A DNA stretch of 64,000 bases from Nostoc sp. LPT. GTDB lineage: Bacteria > Cyanobacteriota > Cyanobacteriia > Cyanobacteriales > Nostocaceae. The notes under the pieces are model-generated. The model worked only from the letters and a program-made list of their open reading frames with translations. It ran no database searches and had not been told where the DNA came from. The stretch is taken from NCBI RefSeq assembly GCF_017115165.1, contig NZ_JABXKF010000130.1, forward strand, positions 124,001 through 188,000. Reading direction: 5' to 3'. Below, piece after piece: positions 27,704-34,863 of the stretch (positions are counted from its first letter, which is position 1; each line of letters opens with the position of its first letter). A program made the translations under genes and the position numbers.

Positions 27704-28711
27704 ATGAAACGTCTTGTTATTTGCTGTGATGGAACCTGGCAACAATTAATAAGTCCTTACCCAAGCAATGTGGTTAAGTTAGCTCAATCCGTGAAACCGA
27801 TCGCCAATGACGGTGTTACCCAGATCATATTTTATGACGAGGGCATTGGAACCGAAAGTCAAAAGGTTTTAGGGGGAGCTACTGGACTAGGAATCGATAG
27901 AAATATAGAAGATTGCTACCGATTTCTGAGTCTCAATTATGTTTCTGGTGATGAAATCTATCTGTTCGGCTTCAGTCGCGGTGCTTACACAGTTAGGAGT
28001 CTATCAGGGATGATCTATTGCTCCGGTCTTTTAGACCGCCCTCATGTCACCAAAGCACATGAAGCTTACGAGCTTTACCGTAACCGAGGTATTAAACCCA
28101 AAGATAAGGAAGCTGTGGAATACCGTCAAACTTACGGTGAGCGTGTCCCTATCACCTTGATCGGTTGTTTTGACACTGTAGGTGCCCTTGGGATTCCTGG
28201 GATGCCCGCCTTCAGCAAGTTGCACGAGCAGCTGAATAAGCGCTACAGATTCCATGATATTACTTTAAACAAAGATGTTCAGAATGCATTGCACGCGATG
28301 GCGATCGACGAAATCCGCGAAGTCTTTGATGTAACTCCGATGAAAAAACATCCCGAAGCTGAAAACCAGCGAGTGATTCAAAAGTGGTTTCCAGGTGAGC
28401 ACGGCTGCGTTGGTGGTGGAACGGAAGAACATAGTGGGTTATCAGATGCTGCTTTAAAGTGGATGATTGATTCCGTCGGTGTCTTGGGATTGGGGCTTGA
28501 CTTAAATCCAAGTGTGATTCCGACAGGCATTAACCCCAATTATGAATGTGACTTTAATAACGATGTTGGATTCTTTAAATTGGCCGGAATCAAGTTTCGT
28601 GAGGTCAGCGATGTCATTGACGACCTTCATGAAAGCGTGCTCAATCGTTTGAAAAGTCGCAAGGACTATCGACCCAAGAATCTACAAAAGATTATCGATA
28701 AACTGAATTAA
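27704..28711 (+). CDS. DUF2235 alpha/beta hydrolase (Tle1-type lipase domain)
   Basis: 335 residues. DUF2235 is the catalytic domain of Tle1 type VI phospholipase effectors and of many stand-alone bacterial lipases. Seen: the start KRLVICCDGTWQ (DGT motif), nucleophile elbow G89-F-S91-R-G93, Asp157 in LIGCFDTVGALG, His233 in WFPGEHGCVGGG. No signal peptide and no type VI genes nearby, so I favour an intracellular lipase. Upstream of a fatty-acid dioxygenase on the same strand, it could release the fatty acid that enzyme needs; that link is inference. Confidence 0.88.
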   Translation: MKRLVICCDGTWQQLISPYPSNVVKLAQSVKPIANDGVTQIIFYDEGIGTESQKVLGGATGLGIDRNIEDCYRFLSLNYVSGDEIYLFGFSRGAYTVRSLSGMIYCSGLLDRPHVTKAHEAYELYRNRGIKPKDKEAVEYRQTYGERVPITLIGCFDTVGALGIPGMPAFSKLHEQLNKRYRFHDITLNKDVQNALHAMAIDEIREVFDVTPMKKHPEAENQRVIQKWFPGEHGCVGGGTEEHSGLSDAALKWMIDSVGVLGLGLDLNPSVIPTGINPNYECDFNNDVGFFKLAGIKFREVSDVIDDLHESVLNRLKSRKDYRPKNLQKIIDKLN

Positions 28712-28862
28712 TTTCTTAAATAATGTTGTTTCAAGGAGCGCCTGCTGCTTTAGGGCTCCTACTGATGTTTTAGTCTTGCCAAAACCATCAGCAGAAATAA
28801 GCCTTTTTTTTAAACAGAAGCAAGCGATTAAGTCAACAAGCGATTCTAAAAGAGAAACAATT

Positions 28863-30503
28863 ATGACCGCAAAAAGAGACACATCAAGAGATGGGTTTAA
28901 AAATAAACTTGAAACGGCTGTTTTAACCGGCTTTAAACCAATTTGGAACTTTATTCAAAGCAACCCAGGTCTCGCTAGAAAAGTCAACAAAACTCTTACT
29001 AACAATGCCATCTTAAAAATTCCCACTCGCCCCTATCCGTTTAGTACAATGTCTCCCTATACATCCTGGGATTCGTTGATTGATCGAACATATTCGGGAC
29101 TCCAACTACCACCGCTAGATTGGAAACCTTTGACCAATGAAAACTATATCGGCATTAATTTAACGTCCGCTGAAAAGTTTGAGAAAAATCTGCCGCCAAT
29201 TCAAGATTTGGAGATTTTGTATCACAAAATTGGGGAAACGAAATACTCGCCTAAATCCTCTCTAATTTTCCCCTATTTTGTTCAATGGTTTACGGATAGC
29301 TTTCTTAGAACCGATCGCCACGATCCCCTCAGAAATAGTTCCAACCATCACATCGATATGTGCAATGTCTATGGGTTAAATCCAAAGATTACACATTTGC
29401 TGCGATCGTATGAAGGCGGTAAGCTAAAAAGCCAAATTCTTAATGGAGAAGAATATCCTCTCTTTTACTATGATGAAGATGGAAAACCCAAAGAAGAATT
29501 TAGAGGGTTGCCCCATCTTTACACCGATGAGTCCACCCCAAAAGCAGAAACGTTCCCTCCAGAAAAGAAACAGAAGTTGTTTGCAATGGGGTTGGAAGTA
29601 GAACGAGCAAACGTGCAAATCGGCTATGTGATGCTGAATGTTCTTTCCTTAAGGGAACATAATCGCGTGTGCGATCTCTTGACAAAAAATTATCCAACTT
29701 GGGACGATGAACGCCTTTTCCAAACGGCAAGAAATATTGTCATGGCTGAATTTCTCAAGATTGTTTTAGAAGATTACATCAACCACATAACTCCCTATCA
29801 CTTTCAATTTTTCACTGATCCCCTCGCATTTACTGATGAAAAGTGGTATCGCCATAATTGGATGTCGGTGGAATTTAGTTTAGTTTATCGTTGGCATAGT
29901 ATGCTACCCGATACTTTCATATATAACGGGCAAAAGCTTCCCATGCCTGCCTCAATGTGGAACAACGACATGATTATCAACAAAGGATTAGGAGCCATCT
30001 TTGAGGAAAGCTGTTCCCAACCCGCAGCGCAACTGAGTTTATTCAATACGCCTGAATTTCTAATTCCCACCGAAATAGCTAGTATTCGCATGGGTCGTGA
30101 GGCAAAATTAAGAAGCTATAACGATTATCGGGAATTATGCAAGTATCCCCGCATAACCAACTTCAATCAGATTAGTAGCGATGAAAAAGTCCAAAAAGAA
30201 CTGCAACGATTGTATGGTCATGTAGATAATATTGAGTTGTATGTAGGACTCTACGCAGAAGATTTACGACAAAATTCAGCTTTACCACCCTTAGTCGGAC
30301 GACTAATAGGAATTGATGCCTTTTCTCAGGCGTTTACCAATCCTCTGCTAGCAGAAAGTGTCTTCAATCCAGAAACTTTTTCACCAATAGGTTGGGAAGA
30401 AATTCAGAATACCAAGACTCTCTCCCAAGTAGTACATCGCAATATTCCTCAAGGGAAAAAGTATAGAGTTTCTTTTTATCGCGAAGATTGGCAACCAGTT
30501 TGA
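28863..30503 (+). CDS. Cyclooxygenase-like fatty-acid heme dioxygenase (linoleate 10S-dioxygenase type)
   Basis: 546 residues of the animal heme peroxidase/cyclooxygenase superfamily. VEFSLVYRWHSMLPDTF matches the COX core: radical tyrosine Tyr342 and proximal heme His345. The distal helix PYFVQWFTDSFLRT aligns with COX FAQHFTHQFFKT, keeping the Gln (141) but with Asp145 in place of the distal histidine. The end (ESVFNPETFSPIGWEEIQNT) also matches COX. No EGF or membrane-binding domain. The published Nostoc punctiforme homologue, next to a catalase-related gene as here, makes 10S-hydroperoxides from oleate and linoleate. I chose ATG 28863; a TTG at 28776 would add 29 residues unlike the family. 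Confidence 0.9.
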   Translation: MTAKRDTSRDGFKNKLETAVLTGFKPIWNFIQSNPGLARKVNKTLTNNAILKIPTRPYPFSTMSPYTSWDSLIDRTYSGLQLPPLDWKPLTNENYIGINLTSAEKFEKNLPPIQDLEILYHKIGETKYSPKSSLIFPYFVQWFTDSFLRTDRHDPLRNSSNHHIDMCNVYGLNPKITHLLRSYEGGKLKSQILNGEEYPLFYYDEDGKPKEEFRGLPHLYTDESTPKAETFPPEKKQKLFAMGLEVERANVQIGYVMLNVLSLREHNRVCDLLTKNYPTWDDERLFQTARNIVMAEFLKIVLEDYINHITPYHFQFFTDPLAFTDEKWYRHNWMSVEFSLVYRWHSMLPDTFIYNGQKLPMPASMWNNDMIINKGLGAIFEESCSQPAAQLSLFNTPEFLIPTEIASIRMGREAKLRSYNDYRELCKYPRITNFNQISSDEKVQKELQRLYGHVDNIELYVGLYAEDLRQNSALPPLVGRLIGIDAFSQAFTNPLLAESVFNPETFSPIGWEEIQNTKTLSQVVHRNIPQGKKYRVSFYREDWQPV

Positions 30504-30599
30504 TGAGCTAATGAATTTGGGTGTGTAACGAATGATAAAACACACCCTACTTGTTAAAGATACATAAAGTATTTTTTAATTAATCCTACCTTTCAAAAA

Positions 30600-31781
30600 A
30601 TGAACTTATTTACCGAATATCCAGAAAAAGATGAAGCTAAATATTGCGATCGCATGAGTGAGCTAGTCAAAAAGAATATGGATAATCTTTACGGCGGTGA
30701 AAAGAAAAAAACTGCAAAGAGAGATACCCACTCTAAAACCAACGCTGCTGTACAAGGAACTTTAGAAATTTTTGACTTTGATGAAGCAGCAATTAAACAG
30801 GAATTGAGCAAACGCACCTCATTAACTGAAGCTCAACTTCAAGCCATTTCCCTAAAACAAGGTTTATTTGCCAAACCGAAACAATATTCGGTTTGGCTAC
30901 GATTTGCAAATGGTGCGTTTTCAGTCAAGAATGATTATGAAGGAGATACACGCTCGATGTCCGTAAAAGTGGTAGGGGTAGAAGGAGAACGACTACCACA
31001 AAGTCACGAGTTAAAAACCCAAGATATTATTACCCACAATACCGAATTCTTTTTTGTTAGAACCATCAAAGACTTCCACAGCTTTTTCTTGACGGTTTAT
31101 CGAGCCGGGCTGTTTCCGCTTTTTAAGCTGTTGGTGGTTTTATGGCTAAAGTCGCATCCCTACGAAGCTACACTTCTAAAAAACAGTTTCAAACGCTTTC
31201 CCAAAAGTTTGCTTATAGAACGCTATTGGAGTGCTTCAGCGTATTCTTTGGGACTCAAATCTGATTTTGATCCATCCCAACCAGGTCGAGTTCCTGTGGA
31301 ATATCCGGTTGTGATTAAATATGGATTTACTCCAGTTTCCAGTCAACCACCTCATCAACAACTTCCTCTTGAGTCCAGACCAGAAAGTGAGCTTAAGCGT
31401 GCCAAAGCCTCAGGTTCAGAGGACAACTACTACCGAGAGGATATTATTAAAGCTTTAGCAAAGCCTGATGCCCAATATTGTTGGGACTTTCAAATCCAAT
31501 TTCAAACCAGCCCAGAAATGTCCATTGATGATACCACCATTGTTTGGAATGAAGAGGAATCACCCTTCTTTACAGTTGGTCGGCTGATAGTTAAGCATCA
31601 GCAAGTTAATTCTGCCAAAGAAAATGACTTTGGAGAAAATCTCAGTTTTTCTCCTGGAAATGGTTTAGCAGTGCATCGTCCTGTTGGTGCAATCAATCGG
31701 TTACGCAGCATTGTTTATCCTATCGTTGCTAATGACCGTCATCAAAAACGAGCAGTCAAATACCACGAACCAACTGTCTGA
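30600..31781 (+). CDS. Catalase-related hydroperoxide lyase-like hemoprotein
   Basis: 393 residues, shorter than true catalases (~480-500) and of the allene-oxide-synthase/lyase branch. Distal His44 lies in KRDTHSKTN; the distal-side Asn region is ITHNTEFFFVRT; the proximal heme ligand Tyr373 is in RSIVY (R-x-x-x-Y catalase motif). In Nostoc punctiforme the equivalent enzyme cleaves linoleate 10S-hydroperoxide to 1-octen-3-ol/octenol and 10-oxodecenoate. It starts 96 bases after the dioxygenase on the same strand, so the two very likely act in sequence. The exact product cannot be read from sequence. Confidence 0.88.
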   Translation: MNLFTEYPEKDEAKYCDRMSELVKKNMDNLYGGEKKKTAKRDTHSKTNAAVQGTLEIFDFDEAAIKQELSKRTSLTEAQLQAISLKQGLFAKPKQYSVWLRFANGAFSVKNDYEGDTRSMSVKVVGVEGERLPQSHELKTQDIITHNTEFFFVRTIKDFHSFFLTVYRAGLFPLFKLLVVLWLKSHPYEATLLKNSFKRFPKSLLIERYWSASAYSLGLKSDFDPSQPGRVPVEYPVVIKYGFTPVSSQPPHQQLPLESRPESELKRAKASGSEDNYYREDIIKALAKPDAQYCWDFQIQFQTSPEMSIDDTTIVWNEEESPFFTVGRLIVKHQQVNSAKENDFGENLSFSPGNGLAVHRPVGAINRLRSIVYPIVANDRHQKRAVKYHEPTV

Positions 31782-31797
31782 CTTTCAGTAGACCAAA

Positions 31798-32220
31798 ATG
31801 ACAGGTTTGTAAATCTTCAGCATTAATTGCTTAGGCTGTTTGCAAAAGGGTTTGCTTGATATCTTCTACCGTTCCCAGCGTTTCGTAGGCGGCTTTCATC
31901 ATTCGGCTAATTGCCCAAAATAAATTTACCGCCGTTGGACGAGTAGAACGCAACAACTGGGCTACTTTATCTAAGTGTTGCAAAAATTCGTGGCGATCGC
32001 TTGTTTCAATTTCCCTTGCACCAAGATATATTCCATAAGCCGCAGCCACACCAATCGCAGGCGCACCTCGGACAATCATAGTTTTAATCGCCTGTGCCAT
32101 ATCTTCACTGCGGTGGATTTCTACAAATGTATATTCGTTGGGTAAGCGAGTTTGGTCAATGAGTGACACTGCGTCGTTATGCCAAATAACGGGATAAACC
32201 TGGTTTGTCAAATTTGTCAT
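31798..32220 (-). pseudogene. mtnA: mtnA 5' fragment (copy 3) with a nonsense codon
   Basis: Matches MtnA residues 1 to about 140: MTNLTNQVYPVIWHND through LGTVEDIKQTLLQTA, then TAA where the intact gene has CAA (Gln), then in-frame AINAEDLQTC before homology stops at tgacaggttt. It lacks the catalytic half. Unlike copy 2 it keeps the region upstream of mtnA, including the MITE-like element and DNA up to about 32420, where it joins a piece of the NOS 3' end. A frame extending to 32412 has no start or family support beyond 32220. Confidence 0.93.
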
Positions 32221-32278
32221 TATAATAACTATCAAATAACTTGTTACTAATTTAAATTGTACGTTTACTCGTAATGAT

Positions 32279-32373
32279 CTAGCGTTTATCACTCGCATTA
32301 AGTACACAAAACCATTATCTAACAAGAGCTTTAGTCTGTAAAAGTGTATCTCACCAGGACAGTCAACGCTATA
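32279..32373. mobile_element. MITE-like element, ~95 bp (copy 2)
   Basis: Counterpart of 18350-18445: ends ctagcgttta and tcaacgctata, shared interior cgcattaagtacacaaaacc and aagagctttagtctg. Same position relative to the mtnA start. Confidence 0.6.
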
Positions 32374-32421
32374 ATATTTGCCATTAGTTATTTGACAAAA
32401 AAATTGCTCCAAGTTATTGAA

Positions 32422-32489
32422 ATTTTGAAGCTGTTCAGTTCTTTAAGCAAATGAAGCAAGAAAAGCGCTTCTTCAACAAAGTTGCATAA
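32422..32489 (+). pseudogene. nos: Remnant of a second NOS gene, 3' end
   Basis: Reads FEAVQFFKQMKQEKRFFNKVA then stop, against FEAVQFFEQMKQQKRFSNDVW near the end of the intact NOS (22919-22985); the DNA is about 85-90 per cent identical over some 60 bases. It adjoins the mtnA upstream region directly, in the same orientation as the intact mtnA-NOS pair, so it looks like a second mtnA-NOS locus from which almost all of NOS was deleted. Confidence 0.85.
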
Positions 32490-32515
32490 TCGGAAAGTTT
32501 TGTTAAATTTGATGT

Positions 32516-32615
32516 AGCGATCGCACATTTATTTATTTCCGAGAAATCGCCGTAATTTCTCTTCAGTTCACGAAGGCAATCGCCTGAATACAATCTTTTT
32601 TTACTTAGTTAGTAA
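32516..32615 (+). repeat. 100-bp direct repeat, copy B
   Basis: Partner of 27541-27640 (ungapped, about 80 per cent identical). It lies just beyond the NOS remnant, at the right border of the island. Confidence 0.8.
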
Positions 32616-32754
32616 GCAGTTACGCATTTAATTAGTATAATTCTGACAATTCAGGTCATCTGGAAAAACCAACGCGAAACCTAACTCTTTAGTCCCTTTC
32701 CGAAGCAAAGAGGGGTTGGAGGACAGGTTCTTCCAAAATTACTGAGTTGGTGTA

Positions 32755-34632
32755 TTAGGCAATCAAACTAAAATTGCCACTACTGAGAGTAATATCAGGA
32801 TTCCCTAAACGAGCAAACTCAAACACACCTCCTGTACCTAGAACATTGCCATCCTGGTTATAGAATAGGCTGCCACTACTTTGGCTAAAGACAATACGCG
32901 CATTATTAGCGTTGACGAATTGATCGTCACTGACAACTGCAAAGTTAGTTAAAGCCTGTCCAGGAGTATTAGTAACAGCATTGAAGGTGGTTTTACTCAG
33001 CACAATCTGGTCTTGTCCTGCTTCAAACTCGGTGATGTAATCAACACCTAAGCTTGTGTTAAAAACTCCACTACTTTGGAACAGATATTTATCCTTCCCG
33101 GCTCCACCAGTGAGAATATCATCGCCCAGTTCTCCCCTGAGTAAGTCATCACCTGTTCCACCAGTGAGAATATCATTACCATTACCTCCCTGGAGGGTGT
33201 CATTTCCTCCTAACCCTTGCAGTTGGTCATTTCCGTCACCGCCAATCAGAGTGTTATTCAGTGTATTACCAGTGAGACGGTCATTGCCTGTGCCACCGGT
33301 TGCATTTTCGATAACGTTGTTGGCAGAGAGAATGAGTTTAAGATTGCTATTAACCGTTTGTGAGGTGGTTACACCCAGATTTACGTTTACGGGAACTGTA
33401 GTACCGCTAAAGTCAATAGTATCAGTGCCACCTGTTGTAATTTCTGTAATTGTTTTGGTTCCCAAGGCAATATTAGCTAGGAAAGAATAGGTATTATTCC
33501 CCGCACTACTGGGTGATGAAGAATCGTCATTAATAATGGTTCCGGTGACGGCTGTTGTAGTGCCGATGGCGTAACCAGTGCCTGTTGCTAGAGTCAGGGC
33601 AACGGTTTCATTACTTTCAACAGCGATGTCTGCTGTCGGGTTAATGGTTAAGGTTTTTGTACTACTTCCGGCTGCAAAGGTAATTGTTCCGGTGGTAGCT
33701 GTAAAACTGGCTGCGCCTGTTTGGGTGTAGTCGGTGTTGAAGGTAGCTGTGCCAGTAATGCCATAGTTGACGGTTAAGGCATTGCTGGTGCTGCCAGTAC
33801 GGGTGAAGCTGTAAACTAGGTTGGCGGTGCCGTCTTCAGTGACACTAGTGGGATTTGCTAAGGCAACACTGATGCTTGGGTCTGGATTCGTAATGTTGAC
33901 TAACTGTAAAAAATAGTTGGTGTTGACGTTGTTAGAGTCTTGAGAAATTCCAACATAGTAATTTCCGGCTCCTAATGTTGCAGTCAATTGAGCATTGCGA
34001 CTGGAACTAGCATAATCAGAAGCAAGTTCATCTCCACTATCAATCAATCCATTATTGTTTTTGTCGTAATAGATTTTGGCATTGACATAGCTTTGAGTCA
34101 CTCCACTCAAAATTAAATTAATATCATTTGTGCCTGTCAGGGAGAATTTGTAGTAATCAACTGGGTCTACACTCCCAACAAATTGTGTGAAAGTCTGCTC
34201 ACCAGTCAAACTGCCAATATTATAAGCAGTGCTAAGTGTGTTCCCAGGATTTGAGGGAATCGAACCAGGTGTAGATGTGGCTAATAATTGTAAGGAATAG
34301 TTAGTGTTAACGTTGTTAGAGTCTTGAGAAATTCCAACATAATAATTTCCGGCTCCTAATGTTGTAGTCAATTGAGCATTGCGACTGGAACTAGCATAAT
34401 CAGAAGCAAGTTCATCTCCACTATCAATCAATCCATTATTGTTTTTGTCGTAATAGATTTTGGCATTGACATAGCTTTGAGTCACTTCACTCAAAATTAC
34501 ATTAATATCATTTGTGCCTGTCAAGGAGAATTTGTAGTAATCAACTGGGTTTGCATTTGCTATAGCATCATTGTAGTTAAAAGATGTAAGAATCCCAATG
34601 TTTTGAGCAGTCGTGAATGTAGTTCCTGGCAT
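32755..34632 (-). CDS. Secreted RTX/Calx-beta protein with duplicated N-terminal domain
   Basis: 625 residues. Two N-terminal repeats of ~128 residues, each with DPVDYYKFSLTGTNDIN and GAGNYYVGISQDSNNVNTNY, resemble bacterial pre-peptidase C-terminal (PPC) beta domains. Then a Calx-beta domain (ISVALANPTSVTEDGTANL ... TGTIINDD), then RTX calcium-binding nonapeptides (GGDGNDQLQGLGGNDTLQGG ...), and a C-terminal domain typical of proteins exported by type I secretion (no N-terminal signal). No enzyme domain is visible; a surface or S-layer-like role is likely. The DNA of the two PPC repeats is nearly identical. Confidence 0.85.
   Translation of the reverse strand: MPGTTFTTAQNIGILTSFNYNDAIANANPVDYYKFSLTGTNDINVILSEVTQSYVNAKIYYDKNNNGLIDSGDELASDYASSSRNAQLTTTLGAGNYYVGISQDSNNVNTNYSLQLLATSTPGSIPSNPGNTLSTAYNIGSLTGEQTFTQFVGSVDPVDYYKFSLTGTNDINLILSGVTQSYVNAKIYYDKNNNGLIDSGDELASDYASSSRNAQLTATLGAGNYYVGISQDSNNVNTNYFLQLVNITNPDPSISVALANPTSVTEDGTANLVYSFTRTGSTSNALTVNYGITGTATFNTDYTQTGAASFTATTGTITFAAGSSTKTLTINPTADIAVESNETVALTLATGTGYAIGTTTAVTGTIINDDSSSPSSAGNNTYSFLANIALGTKTITEITTGGTDTIDFSGTTVPVNVNLGVTTSQTVNSNLKLILSANNVIENATGGTGNDRLTGNTLNNTLIGGDGNDQLQGLGGNDTLQGGNGNDILTGGTGDDLLRGELGDDILTGGAGKDKYLFQSSGVFNTSLGVDYITEFEAGQDQIVLSKTTFNAVTNTPGQALTNFAVVSDDQFVNANNARIVFSQSSGSLFYNQDGNVLGTGGVFEFARLGNPDITLSSGNFSLIA
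33901..34550. repeat. Near-identical 266-bp direct repeats in the RTX gene
   Basis: 33901-34166 and 34285-34550 differ at only a few bases, offset 384 bp (128 codons). They encode the two PPC-like domains; near identity points to recent duplication or gene conversion. Confidence 0.9.
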
Positions 34633-34811
34633 ATTTTTCCTTTTTTTAAATGCTGATCAACTTCACTCGTGGAACCCATCAAAACTAGAAAGCTATCAGT
34701 TGCTACTGCACTGATTATATTACTTAATTGATGGTATAATAATGCTGGTGATTAACAAGATTAAGTATACAAGGAATCGATCTACAAAAGTTAATTGGAG
34801 TTACATAAACG

Positions 34812-34844
34812 ATCGCCCACACCTGAGTCACAAGTGTGGGCGAT
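34812..34844 (-). terminator. Hairpin after dxs
   Basis: Arms atcgcccacac (34812-34822) and gtgtgggcgat (34834-34844), 11-base loop, 20 bases past the dxs stop. Weak T tract, so its role as terminator is likely but not certain. Confidence 0.6.
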
Positions 34845-34863
34845 TCATTCTACAAAGAATTAG

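Noticed and set aside
27704..28711. Type VI secretion effector
   Set aside because: The DUF2235 domain is shared with Tle1, but no VgrG, Hcp, adaptor or immunity gene is present in the window.
28863..30740. The hexapeptide TAKRDT occurs near the N-termini of both the dioxygenase and the catalase-related protein
   Set aside because: Only six residues, different surrounding sequence and codons; most likely coincidence, although a shared targeting or interaction tag cannot be excluded.
31831..32412. 193-residue protein containing the MtnA N-terminus
   Set aside because: The extra N-terminal part is translated from the mtnA upstream region and its MITE-like element; the natural start is at 32220 and the frame ends at a nonsense codon.
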